A stretch of DNA of 64,000 nt from UBA5195 sp034432755 (GTDB lineage: Bacteria; Chloroflexota; Anaerolineae; Anaerolineales; Villigracilaceae): contig DAOUBQ010000038.1 of NCBI GenBank assembly GCA_034432755.1, positions 38,117 through 102,116 on the forward strand, written 5' to 3'. The first letter of the stretch is position 1; every line of letters begins with the position of its first letter. Of this stretch, positions 8,349-16,767 are shown piece after piece. A program made the position numbers and the translations under genes. The notes beneath the pieces were generated by a model that was not told the origin of the DNA, made no database searches, and saw only the letters and a program-made list of their open reading frames with translations.

Positions 8349-9533
8349 TCAGCCCTCTGCCTTTTCTGCCCAATTGAGAATTGCCCTAAACCCGGCTTCC
8401 ACCTCCGCATCCGAAGCGGCAATCGTCATGCGCACAAAGCCTTCGCCCTGCGCCCCAAAGGCCGAACCCGGCACCAGCCCCACCCCGGCCTGCTCCAAAA
8501 CCCGCTCGCAGACTTCGAGCGAAGACATTTTGAGCGGACGAACATCGAGAAAGAAGTAAAACGCGCCTTTGGAGGGTTTTACGAGGATTTTTTCGCTCCG
8601 CATCTCGCTGGCTACGCGCAGAACAAGGTCGCGGCGGCGGGCGTAGGCAGCGCGCATTTCGGCAGCCGATTGTTGCACGCCCGGGTCGCTTAATGCAAAC
8701 GCAGCGGCTTTTTGCACGAAAGGCGCAACGCAAGTGATTGAGTTTTGCCCGGCCTTAACGGCGTTCTCAATCACCCGCGCCGGGGCCGCCAGGTAGCCCA
8801 CCCGCCAGCCGGTCATGGCATAGGTTTTCGAGAGGCTATGCACCAGCAGAGTGCGCTGCTTTGCGCCGCCGAAAGCCGCCGCCGAGACGGGCTTTTCGGC
8901 ATAGTAAAGGTTTTCGTACACCTCGTCACTAACAACCCACAAGTCATGCGCAGCCGCAAAATCTTGTAGTTTTTCTAAATAATCGCGAGCAGGATACATG
9001 CCGGTCGGGTTAGATGGGTAATTGATAACAATGACCCGGCTGCGGGGTGTAAGAGCCTTTTCCCAGTTTGCAAAAGAGGGCAAGAAATGATTTTCTGCCG
9101 GAGCCGGGACACGAATCACATTCCCGCGCAGCGCCATTGCCATGTTGGCATGGGTGGCCCAGGTTGGGTCCGGGACCAGCACATCATCGCCGGGGTTGAG
9201 AATGGATTGCATGGCAAGATAATAGGCGTGAATTCCGCCATGTGTGACCAGGATTTCTGCTTGTGGGTCATAATCCAGGCCATTATCGCGGGCCAGTTTG
9301 AGAGCAGCAGCCTGGCGCAATTCCACAGTACCAGCGCTGGGGCCATAGTGGGTTAATCCGGCTTGCAGGGCGCTGAAAGCGACCTCCACAACGGGGCGCG
9401 GGGTGTCAAAATCGGGGTCGCCGACGTGCAAGGGGATGACTTGCTTCCCGGCGGCGCGGGCAGCCACAATCCGGTCGTTCAGCGCGACAGTGGCTGATTG
9501 GCGAATTCGTTTGAGTTGCTGATTCAGGTTCAA
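8349..9533 (-). CDS. Class I/II PLP aminotransferase (aspartate/aromatic type)
   Basis: A fold-type I aminotransferase of about 394 residues. It has the NYPSNPTG block, the PLP lysine in HSLSK followed by TYAMTGWRVGY, and a C-terminal arginine in EGFVRMTI. Downstream coupling to prephenate dehydratase suggests it transaminates phenylpyruvate (or prephenate) with aspartate or glutamate. Start choice: the longest frame begins with TTG at 9563, but a TATAAT box on the minus strand at 9569-9564 abuts that codon, while a TTG at 9533 has GGGAGA just upstream. I therefore prefer 9533. The exact amino acid specificity cannot be read from sequence. Confidence 0.88.
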   Translation of the reverse strand: MNLNQQLKRIRQSATVALNDRIVAARAAGKQVIPLHVGDPDFDTPRPVVEVAFSALQAGLTHYGPSAGTVELRQAAALKLARDNGLDYDPQAEILVTHGGIHAYYLAMQSILNPGDDVLVPDPTWATHANMAMALRGNVIRVPAPAENHFLPSFANWEKALTPRSRVIVINYPSNPTGMYPARDYLEKLQDFAAAHDLWVVSDEVYENLYYAEKPVSAAAFGGAKQRTLLVHSLSKTYAMTGWRVGYLAAPARVIENAVKAGQNSITCVAPFVQKAAAFALSDPGVQQSAAEMRAAYARRRDLVLRVASEMRSEKILVKPSKGAFYFFLDVRPLKMSSLEVCERVLEQAGVGLVPGSAFGAQGEGFVRMTIAASDAEVEAGFRAILNWAEKAEG

Positions 9534-9677
9534 GCCAGATTCTCCCAGGGGAAATTCGGGCAATTATAACGCGGTGTATGGCACATTGCCCCAGCAAACC
9601 CTGGAGAAGCGCAATCATTGTCAATTCATGAGATTACAAAGACGCAAACCCTGGGCAAGTTTTTTTCCTGCTGAACT

Positions 9678-9686
9678 TGATATAAT
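9678..9686 (+). promoter_or_regulatory. Extended -10 promoter
   Basis: TGATATAAT is a perfect extended -10. No good -35 lies 16-18 bases upstream, which is usual for extended -10 promoters. It would start a transcript near 9693. Confidence 0.45.
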
Positions 9687-9691
9687 AATTC

Positions 9692-9871
9692 AGATTACGA
9701 GTGACGCGAGATTGAGCAATTAACAGTTAATCGAGCAATCGTGTAGCGCGAGATTTATCTGGCCTTTGGCGCAGGCATCCAAGATATGGGGTCGACATGT
9801 ATCCCCATGCGGGGACGATGTATCGTGGTACGAAACCGTATCTCTCTTCACGGTTCGATTAATATTTTTTT
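9692..9871 (+). ncRNA. Candidate structured small RNA
   Basis: About 180 bases between an extended -10 and a terminator-like hairpin. Possible stems: ACGC (9704-9707) with GTGT (9741-9744) enclosing GATTG/CAATC (9710-9714, 9736-9740) and ATTAA/TTAAT. Next, ATGGGG (9786-9791) pairs CCCCAT (9803-9808), competing with CCCC/GGGG at 9803-9806 and 9811-9814. CGAT/ATCG follows at 9816-9825. The size is like 6S RNA, but no family was recognised, and it may instead be a leader of the response regulators. Confidence 0.3.
9831..9871 (+). terminator. Probable intrinsic terminator of the candidate small RNA
   Basis: CGAAACCGT (9831-9839) pairs with ACGGTTCG (9850-9857) with one bulged A, then an AT stretch and seven T (9865-9871). 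The U-run begins 7 bases after the stem, so efficiency is uncertain. Confidence 0.4.
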
Positions 9872-9889
9872 CAAAAAGTGAAAAAAGTG

Positions 9890-9919
9890 TTGTTGCGCTG
9901 AGCGTAATCGTAATACAAT
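9890..9919 (+). promoter_or_regulatory. Sigma-70-like promoter of the response regulator pair
   Basis: TTGTTG at 9890-9895 and TACAAT at 9914-9919 are 18 bases apart, placing transcription start about 80 bases before the first response regulator ATG. Confidence 0.45.
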
Positions 9920-10005
9920 AATACATCGAACATGCGCTGTAAGGATGCTGTTATCCATGCTATGTCACTCGTCCATTAAAATTCAATATAAATAACGGTG
10001 CAATT

Positions 10006-10389
10006 ATGTTCAATAATGAAAACCTCGGAACGATTTTGTATGTAGAAGACGACCCAAATAATCGAACCTTGATTCGCAGAATACTGGGTGCAGAAGGTTA
10101 CACCGTCTACGAAGCAGCAAACGCAAGCATAGCAATGGAAACCCTCAAAACCCTCAAGCCAGATTTGATATTGATGGACATCAACATGCCTGAAGTGGAT
10201 GGCTATACATTGACAACAAGAATCCGCGCCATCCCCGAAATGAAGAATGTCCCAATTGTGGCCCTGACAGCCAACGTGATGAAAGGGGACATGGAACGCT
10301 CCCTGCAAGCCGGGTGTGATGGATATATCCAGAAACCCATTGATATCGACACAATTGCAGCCCAGGTACAACGATTCATGAAGAGATGA
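10006..10389 (+). CDS. Single-domain response regulator (CheY-like)
   Basis: A 127-residue receiver domain with no output domain. The acidic pocket is E14/D15/D16, the phosphoacceptor D58 in LILMDINMP, with the conserved Thr in VALTA and Lys in YIQKP. Such stand-alone receivers work as phosphate shuttles or bind a target protein when phosphorylated. It is the first of two receivers at the head of the sensor cluster, and its stop overlaps the next gene by ATGA. A plausible donor is the hybrid histidine kinase at 35247-39188, the only kinase of the same-strand cluster. Confidence 0.9.
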   Translation: MFNNENLGTILYVEDDPNNRTLIRRILGAEGYTVYEAANASIAMETLKTLKPDLILMDINMPEVDGYTLTTRIRAIPEMKNVPIVALTANVMKGDMERSLQAGCDGYIQKPIDIDTIAAQVQRFMKR

Positions 10390-10862
10390 GACCAATGAGC
10401 ACAGATAACACCCCCCCGACCAACCCGTTGAATGAACCAGGCCGCAAACCAAGCATCCCCAAAGATACGACCGTGCTGGTGGTCGAAGACAACGTTTCGA
10501 ACTTCGTGCTGGTTGCCCGCCTGTTGGGCTTTATGGGCATACACTGTGAATGGAAAACCTCCGGTTACGAAGTGGTGGAATATGCCGATACACTTCCACG
10601 GCTCGACTTAATTTTGATGGACATTCGCTTGCCCTATGAAGACGGATATGGAGCGATGAAGAAAATTCGCCAATCGGAGCGGCTAAAAACCGTGCCGATT
10701 GTGGCTGTCACCGCTGAAGCGAGCCAGGAGCAAATGAACAAAGCCAAAGCTGCAGGGTTCAACGGCTTCCTCGGAAAGCCGCTCGACCCAGACCGCTTCC
10801 CTGACCAGATACGAAAGATTTTACACGGAGAGCCGGTCTGGGAAATCCCTTACGAAGAGTAA
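10386..10862 (+). CDS. Single-domain response regulator
   Basis: A 158-residue protein: a polar, proline-rich N-terminal tail (1-28) then a receiver domain with acidic residues VVEDN, phosphoacceptor D79 in LILMDIRLP, Thr in VAVTAE and Lys in FLGKP. It has no DNA-binding or enzymatic domain. The ATG at 10386 overlaps the previous stop by 4 bases; an alternative ATG at 10395 would give MSTDNTPP. The Cys in GIHCEW is not conserved in receivers. It may share or compete for phosphate with its neighbour at 10006. Confidence 0.88.
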   Translation: MRPMSTDNTPPTNPLNEPGRKPSIPKDTTVLVVEDNVSNFVLVARLLGFMGIHCEWKTSGYEVVEYADTLPRLDLILMDIRLPYEDGYGAMKKIRQSERLKTVPIVAVTAEASQEQMNKAKAAGFNGFLGKPLDPDRFPDQIRKILHGEPVWEIPYEE

Positions 10863-10871
10863 CAAACCAGA

Positions 10872-10909
10872 AGAGCGAGGGCTCCTCGGAGGGAAACTCT
10901 CGCTCTTTG
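10872..10909 (+). terminator. Weak intrinsic terminator between the response regulators and the sensor genes
   Basis: AGAGCGAG (10872-10879) pairs with CTCGCTCT (10899-10906), followed by the interrupted T-run TTTGTTT. It ends only 20 bases before the next ATG, leaving no room for a full promoter, so it probably acts as a partial (attenuating) terminator. Confidence 0.55.
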
Positions 10910-10929
10910 TTTATGATTAGGAAAACGGT

Positions 10930-13137
10930 ATGAGTGAGAAACTATCATCTCAGGTTGACCTGCGACAATTGCTTCGAATACACCAGGCAAACTATGCTGT
11001 ATTTCAGGCAAAAACCGAAAGAGAAATCAACCAGGCCATTCTGAAAGTTTTCCAAGCCTGCCCGTATGCCAGTTTATATTATGTTGTGAGCGAAAGCGGC
11101 CTGGAAAGCGCCATCACCCATAACCCGACCACAAAAAAAGCAATTCGTGAAGCGCCATCCTCCATCAAAATGACACCCGCCGAGATAGTGCAATTCTTTG
11201 CACACGAGGTAAGAATCTCGTCTGTTTCAGAAGCGAGCCTGCCCGAAACAATCCACGCTTTCCTGAGCGGTTCTGCTTGGGAACAGGTAGCCATTATCCC
11301 TATCATGGAAGATGTTGTCGTTTTTGGGGTTTTGCTAACCCTGGCCGCGACGGGCGAAACGCTGACGAAGGAAACGATTCACCCGCTGATCAACCTGGCT
11401 GAAATCATCCCCACTGCACTGGATAATGTGAAGGCAGCGCGCGTCACAAAACAAAGGCTGCGCGAGTTGGAAAGCATTTCAGAAACCAGTCAACTCATTT
11501 CGTCTTCTAATAACCTTGAACAACTGTATGAATTGTTGCACAAACAAATCAGCGCCACCATTGGGGCAGACATCAACTTTGCAATTGCAATTTACGAACC
11601 ATCAAACGAGACCATTGAGCTGCCATACGCTACCGACGGCGACAAGAAACTCCATATTGACCCCTTTCCAATGGGCGAGGGGCTGATATCTATTTTGCTT
11701 CGGACCCGTCAGCCGCTCATGTTGGTTGAAGATACAGACCGACGCGCGCGCGCCTTGGGTGCAAAATATGTCGGGGCGCCGCCAAAGTCGTGGCTCGGCT
11801 GCCCACTGGTTATCAGCGGCGAAGCGATTGGCGCGCTGATTGTACAAGACCTGGTCAAAGAACAGCGATTCAATCAGGATGACCTGCGATTCATGATTGC
11901 GCTTTCGGTGCAGGTGGCCGGAGCAATTTACAATATCCGCCTGCTCGAAGACGCCCGGCGCAGGGCGTTGCAACTTGAAACGGTTGCCGAAATTTCGCGC
12001 GAAGTCTCCAGTTCTCTGATTGTGGATAACCTGTTGCGCCAGGCAGTAGACCTGGTGCGCGAGCGATTCAATTTTTACCATGCCGCCGTATTTTTGGTAG
12101 ATAACACAGGGGAATACGCCGTCATCCGCGAGGCAACCGGCGAGGCCGGGGCGCAAATGAAACGCGCTGGACACAAGCTGGGGGTCGGTTCCAAGTCGCT
12201 CGTCGGGCGCACGACGCTAGAAAGAGAAGCGCTGGTGGTCAACGATGTTTCGAAAGACCAGACCTATTATGCCAACCCGCTGCTGCCAGATACAAAAGCG
12301 GAAGCGTGCTTGCCGTTGCGGGTGGGAGACCGGATATTGGGCGTGCTGGACGTGCAATCGACCCGCGTCTATGCTTTCACCAACGAAAACATCAAAATCT
12401 TGCAAATTTTGGCCGACCAATTGGCGGTTGCCGTGGTGAACTCCGAATTGTTTGCCGAAGCCCAAGAACGCCTGTCGCAACACCGCCTGCTTCATCACGT
12501 GACAACGGCCGCAGCCTCCTCAACCACCATTGAAGAAGCCCTCAACAGCGCGGTACAGGGCTTGCAAGTCACACTGGGCGGCGATCAGATTTCCATCTTG
12601 TTGGCGAATAAGGAACAGAAAACGCTCGAGGTGCGCTCCTCCATCGGGTATCCAAACGATGAATCGGCGCGGCTAAAAATTCCCTTTGGGGTTGGCATCA
12701 CCGGCTGGGTGGCATCTCACCGGCAAGCGCAGCGCATCAACGACGTCACCAAAGATTCCCGTTACATTGCGGTCAATCCCAAAGTGCGCTCAGAACTCGC
12801 CATCCCGTTGATTTACCGTAACGAGGTACTGGGCGTTCTAAACGTGGAAAGCCCGCGCCTCAACGCCTATACCGAAAACGATGAAGAAATGCTCGGCACG
12901 CTGGCCGGCAGCCTGGCGGCAATTATCGCGCACTCGCGCCTGTTGGAACAATTCCGACAGCAAATCGAACGAGAACGCCTGCTGTACGAGATTACCAACA
13001 AAATCCGCCGCACGACCGACCCGCAAAAAATCTTAGCTGTTACGGCCGATGAACTGAGCAAGGCAATGAACACCCGCCGCACCGATATCGTCGTACAAAT
13101 TGAGGATGGCGCAAGCAAGCCAGCCTCAACCAATTGA
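10930..13137 (+). CDS. Soluble multi-GAF sensor protein without output domain
   Basis: 735 residues, no membrane segment. A divergent GAF-like N-terminal domain (about 10-175) is followed by three GAF domains (about 180-335, 345-505, 515-680) joined by helical linkers. GAF3 has the FNFYHAAVFLVD block and GAF4 ends in the VLGVLNVESP strand. The last about 45 residues (RERLLYEITNKIRR, then helix and DIVVQI) resemble the first helix and strand of a further GAF domain that is never completed, the same tail seen on the nine membrane sensors downstream. No kinase, GGDEF, cyclase, phosphatase or DNA-binding domain is present. A small ligand or partner protein is the likely input; output must be through protein contact. 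Confidence 0.85.
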   Translation: MSEKLSSQVDLRQLLRIHQANYAVFQAKTEREINQAILKVFQACPYASLYYVVSESGLESAITHNPTTKKAIREAPSSIKMTPAEIVQFFAHEVRISSVSEASLPETIHAFLSGSAWEQVAIIPIMEDVVVFGVLLTLAATGETLTKETIHPLINLAEIIPTALDNVKAARVTKQRLRELESISETSQLISSSNNLEQLYELLHKQISATIGADINFAIAIYEPSNETIELPYATDGDKKLHIDPFPMGEGLISILLRTRQPLMLVEDTDRRARALGAKYVGAPPKSWLGCPLVISGEAIGALIVQDLVKEQRFNQDDLRFMIALSVQVAGAIYNIRLLEDARRRALQLETVAEISREVSSSLIVDNLLRQAVDLVRERFNFYHAAVFLVDNTGEYAVIREATGEAGAQMKRAGHKLGVGSKSLVGRTTLEREALVVNDVSKDQTYYANPLLPDTKAEACLPLRVGDRILGVLDVQSTRVYAFTNENIKILQILADQLAVAVVNSELFAEAQERLSQHRLLHHVTTAAASSTTIEEALNSAVQGLQVTLGGDQISILLANKEQKTLEVRSSIGYPNDESARLKIPFGVGITGWVASHRQAQRINDVTKDSRYIAVNPKVRSELAIPLIYRNEVLGVLNVESPRLNAYTENDEEMLGTLAGSLAAIIAHSRLLEQFRQQIERERLLYEITNKIRRTTDPQKILAVTADELSKAMNTRRTDIVVQIEDGASKPASTN

Positions 13138-13145
13138 GACAGATT

Positions 13146-15077
13146 ATGAACGAGTCAAACACTTTAAACCCTGCTCTTATGTTCCGCTTAATGAGGTGGG
13201 CCGGAAAGTATTATCCTGTCTATGTTGTTTTGTTTGCCCGGCTGACGTGCGGTTCATTAGGTATTTTGCTCGCCAATTTAATCACCCGAAACAACTATCC
13301 GTATACAAACGAGCAGTACAACGCATCTTATTTACTCATACTGGTTCTCGCTCTCTTGAGCGACGCGGTCATGGTCATCGGGACATTCTACTTTACCAGG
13401 GATATCAGCGCCCGGCTGGGGCAATGGAAAGCCGGTAAAACAATGAGCGAAGGCCAGGTGGAACTGAGCGCCTGGCGACAAAGCAATGCGATGGCCTGGA
13501 ATTACGCTGCAGCGGCAGTGATAGTTTCGATTGTGGTCAATATCATCCCGTTGCTCATTTTCCAACAAGTATATTTAAACGCAACCACCAATCAGCTGAT
13601 TTATTCCGCGCTTGGGTCAGGGCTGTCGGCCATCATCACTATTGCGACTTCGGTCGTGCTGATTGAATACCTGATGCACCCTACGCGCACCGTCCTTCTC
13701 CCCTCCAAATTTGAATGGCAGGTTAGGGGCGCGGTTGGCGCCCGGCTGCGCACAAAACTGGTCTTATCCACGCTGGCGCTGCTCGGCATCAGCATTCTCG
13801 CGCTGGCGCCGCTAGGGTACTCCAGGACCTATCGCGTCCTCTTCGAGGAGGTTGGCTCACTGGCCACCCTGAAAGACCTTCAGATTAGCCTCATCTTCGT
13901 GGCTGTTGCTATCCTGGCATTAGGCATGCTATTGGCCTTTGCGATATCCGAATCGACTGCCGCACCAATGCGCGAACTGGTCAACGTTTTTTCACAGGTC
14001 GAACAAGGTGACCTGAAGCAGCGCGCACATGTTACGGCAACCGACGAGATTGGGGAACTGGCAATCTACTTTAACCGCATGATTGCACGCATTGAAGAGC
14101 TACAGATCAATCTGGAAAAAAGGGTGGAAGACCAAACCGAAAAACTGCGCGCATCGAATGAGGTGGGCCGCATTGCCAGCACTATCCTCAATCCCGATGA
14201 ATTAATTGCAAGAGTCGTCAACCTGATTTCCAAGACGTTCGATTATTACTATGTAGCAATCTTCCTGGTGGCAGGAAATGAGCGCTGGGCCGAACTGGTA
14301 GATGCAACCGGTTCCGCCGGGGAAATTTTGAAAGCCCGGCGTCATCGCCTGCAAATCGGCGGCAACAGCATGGTTGGGAACGCAATTGCCAGCAAACAAG
14401 CCCAGGTTGCGATGGATGTAGGAGAAGCAGCCGTTCGCTTCAATAACCCGCTCCTTCCAAATACCCGCTCGGAACTTGCACTGCCCTTGATCGTTGGCGA
14501 CCGGGTGATTGGCGCGCTGGATGTGCAATCCATCCGCGAAGCAGACTTCAGGACCGATGATATTGACACGCTGCAAAACCTTGCCAACCAGGTGGCAATC
14601 GCCATCGAAAATGCGCGCCTGTTCCGAGAAATGGACAATGCCTTGAACGAATTGCGCCAGACCAACCGCCAATACATCAGTTCGGTCTGGGAGGAAAAAC
14701 TCCAGGCTGCCAGGCTGCAACACTCAGTAAAATCACCTGCCCTGCCAGACACCCAAGAAACCAAAGAAATTGCCGTTAACTTAAGCCTGCGCGACCAGCC
14801 GATTGGCTATATCCGCCTTGAAACCAACGAGGAATGGTCTCAAGAAGACCAGGCCTGGGTGGAATCACTCGCCACCCAGGTAGCCATCTCGCTGGAAAAT
14901 GCGCGGCTAGTGGAAGAAAGTAACCAGTCGGCTTTACGTGAACGCCTTTCGGCTTCCATTATCCAAAAACTCTGGTCAACTCCTTCAATAGACGGAATCT
15001 TGCAAACAGCCGCCCGCGAACTTGGCCGTGCTTTAGAAGCCTCTGAAGCCACCGTCGAATTGAAGCTGGACGATTAA
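13146..15077 (+). CDS. Membrane sensor: six helices, HAMP, GAF, half-GAF, GAF-start tail
   Basis: 643 residues from the ATG at 13146, 8 bases after the previous stop; a TTG at 13134 is possible but lacks support. Membrane helices lie near 25-45, 61-84, 119-140, 156-176, 204-224 and 246-268, then HAMP (269-322), coiled coil, GAF (345-495), a linker with an SSVWEEKLQ block, the C-terminal half of a GAF (540-592) and the tail 597-641. The GAF carries FNNPLLPNTRSE and VIGALDVQS. The six-helix plus HAMP arrangement recalls membrane adenylate cyclases, but no cyclase domain follows. There is no large extracytoplasmic domain, so the signal may be sensed in the membrane. Confidence 0.85.
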   Translation: MNESNTLNPALMFRLMRWAGKYYPVYVVLFARLTCGSLGILLANLITRNNYPYTNEQYNASYLLILVLALLSDAVMVIGTFYFTRDISARLGQWKAGKTMSEGQVELSAWRQSNAMAWNYAAAAVIVSIVVNIIPLLIFQQVYLNATTNQLIYSALGSGLSAIITIATSVVLIEYLMHPTRTVLLPSKFEWQVRGAVGARLRTKLVLSTLALLGISILALAPLGYSRTYRVLFEEVGSLATLKDLQISLIFVAVAILALGMLLAFAISESTAAPMRELVNVFSQVEQGDLKQRAHVTATDEIGELAIYFNRMIARIEELQINLEKRVEDQTEKLRASNEVGRIASTILNPDELIARVVNLISKTFDYYYVAIFLVAGNERWAELVDATGSAGEILKARRHRLQIGGNSMVGNAIASKQAQVAMDVGEAAVRFNNPLLPNTRSELALPLIVGDRVIGALDVQSIREADFRTDDIDTLQNLANQVAIAIENARLFREMDNALNELRQTNRQYISSVWEEKLQAARLQHSVKSPALPDTQETKEIAVNLSLRDQPIGYIRLETNEEWSQEDQAWVESLATQVAISLENARLVEESNQSALRERLSASIIQKLWSTPSIDGILQTAARELGRALEASEATVELKLDD

Positions 15078-15081
15078 ACCC

Positions 15082-16743
15082 ATGAACGAAAGACGAACAT
15101 CCTCTTTTGTAATTGCCGAAATAGTCCACTGGCTTACCCGTCCATCAGCGAAGATAACAGACCCAGCGGAAAGACGAAAAGCGCAAACGGCCTCCAGCCT
15201 GGCGCTCCTCACAACCGGCCTGGCCCTGGTAGGCAATCTTTTTGCTGTGCAAGTGATTCCCAACAGAATGATTAGCCCCATCTGGCTGACTATTCTGATT
15301 TCACTGACCGCCTTCATCATCAGTCGAACGCGCTTTTATGCCGCAGGCATGTTTCTCCTCAGCCTGGGTTTGTCTGCCTTCGCTTACATCAATGTTCTCG
15401 TAGAAAACCGCCCGATAGAGCGCAGTATCCTGTTATTTGCTCCCCTGGCACTCGTTATTGCCAGTTCCATGCTCTCTTCGTGGGCGCTGTTTTTACTCAC
15501 CGGCTTGAACGTGGCAGGCATACTCCTGTTGCTGCCCGCACTCGGCGTGACACTTCCAAACAACATTGGCAGCACGGCAGGGCTGATTACAACCGTCGGG
15601 TTGGTTCTCGTATTAATCAACAATTTCCGGCAATCCATTGAGAATCAGCGCCTGAAAGAGTTTGAAAAAACCAACCAGGAGTTATTAGACATCCGTGAAA
15701 ACCTGGAAAAACGGGTAGAGGAGCGCACACAGGAACTCAACCGACGCTCCATGCAACTCGAGGCATCCACTCTGGTTGCCCGCTCCGCCGCCATGGTACG
15801 CGACCTGAGCGAGTTATTGGAAAGTGTTGTTGGTCAAATCACCGAACGATTCGGCTATTACCATACCGGCATTTTCCTGACCGATTCGGCGGAAAAATCT
15901 GTCGTCCTACAAGCCGCATCATCAGAAGGCGGCAGGTTGCTCCTTAAGCGTGGACTCAAGCTGGATATCGGACGGCAGGGGGTCGTTGGGTATGCGGCCT
16001 ACCAGAAACGCCCGCGAATTGTTCAGGATGTATCAGCAGATAGCACGTACATGCCCCTTCCAGAACTTCCCCAAACACGCTCAGAAGCCGCGCTGCCATT
16101 GATTGTCCGAAACCGCGTGATTGGCGTGCTGGATATCCAGTCAGAAGAAAGCAACGCCTTCAAATTCGATGACATATACACCCTGCAAACAATGGCCGAC
16201 CAGGTAGCGCTGGCGATTGACAATACAATCCTGCTCGAAGAAAGCCGGGCCACGCTGTTGCAATTGGAAACCATCAACGCATCCAACGCTGCCAACACCT
16301 GGAAAACACGCCTGCAAGGAGGCCCGCTCAGATTTACGTATACCCCCCTGGGCATTTCGTCTGCATCAGGCCACAACGGCGGCGAAGAGAGCGACAACAT
16401 CAAAACGATATCCGTCCCGCTAAATTTACGGGGCAAATCAATTGGCACAATTTCGCTCAAACGCAAAGCCAATGACCCCAATTGGGTCGAATCGGAGCGT
16501 GAAATGGCCGAGCGGATTGCCAGCCAGGTCGCCTTGGCTGTCGAAAACGCCCGGTTGCTGGAAGAGTCTCAACGCCGCGCAGCGCGCGAACAAAAAGTGA
16601 GCGAATTTTCCAACCGTTTCAGCCGCTCCCTCGATGTAGATTCCCTACTACAAAACGCAGTGCACGAACTCCATAGCCTGCCCCAGGTTGAAGAAGTTTC
16701 AGTTTTCATCAATCCGGAAAAAAGGACCGAGCAGGCCCATTAA
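15082..16743 (+). CDS. Membrane sensor: six helices, coiled coil, GAF, half-GAF tail
   Basis: 553 residues, ATG 4 bases after the previous stop. Six hydrophobic helices fill residues about 38-180 with short loops and no extracytoplasmic domain. A coiled coil (183-230, LEKRVEERTQELNRRS) leads into GAF (about 240-388) with FGYYHTGIFLTD. This copy differs in the signature loop: it reads STYMPLPELPQTRSE, without the FFNNPDLP found in most paralogues, so its ligand pocket may differ. A half-GAF (about 435-500) and the GAF-start tail follow. No HAMP is present; the coiled coil joins the membrane part directly to GAF. Confidence 0.83.
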   Translation: MNERRTSSFVIAEIVHWLTRPSAKITDPAERRKAQTASSLALLTTGLALVGNLFAVQVIPNRMISPIWLTILISLTAFIISRTRFYAAGMFLLSLGLSAFAYINVLVENRPIERSILLFAPLALVIASSMLSSWALFLLTGLNVAGILLLLPALGVTLPNNIGSTAGLITTVGLVLVLINNFRQSIENQRLKEFEKTNQELLDIRENLEKRVEERTQELNRRSMQLEASTLVARSAAMVRDLSELLESVVGQITERFGYYHTGIFLTDSAEKSVVLQAASSEGGRLLLKRGLKLDIGRQGVVGYAAYQKRPRIVQDVSADSTYMPLPELPQTRSEAALPLIVRNRVIGVLDIQSEESNAFKFDDIYTLQTMADQVALAIDNTILLEESRATLLQLETINASNAANTWKTRLQGGPLRFTYTPLGISSASGHNGGEESDNIKTISVPLNLRGKSIGTISLKRKANDPNWVESEREMAERIASQVALAVENARLLEESQRRAAREQKVSEFSNRFSRSLDVDSLLQNAVHELHSLPQVEEVSVFINPEKRTEQAH

Positions 16744-16767
16744 TAATCACCAGCATTGGATAAGCAA

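Larger units (their letters stand above)
9564..10005. other. 442-bp intergenic region with structured DNA, two promoters and a terminator
   Basis: No credible ORF. Reading along the plus strand it holds an extended -10 (9678-9686), imperfect stem-loops, a terminator-like hairpin with T7 (9831-9871) and a second promoter (9890-9919) before the first response regulator. On the minus strand its left end holds the -10 of the aminotransferase. Confidence 0.6.

Noticed and set aside
9692..9871. c-di-GMP (GEMM) or other known riboswitch
   Set aside because: I looked for GEMM, cobalamin and T-box consensus blocks and saw none; kept only as an unassigned structured element.
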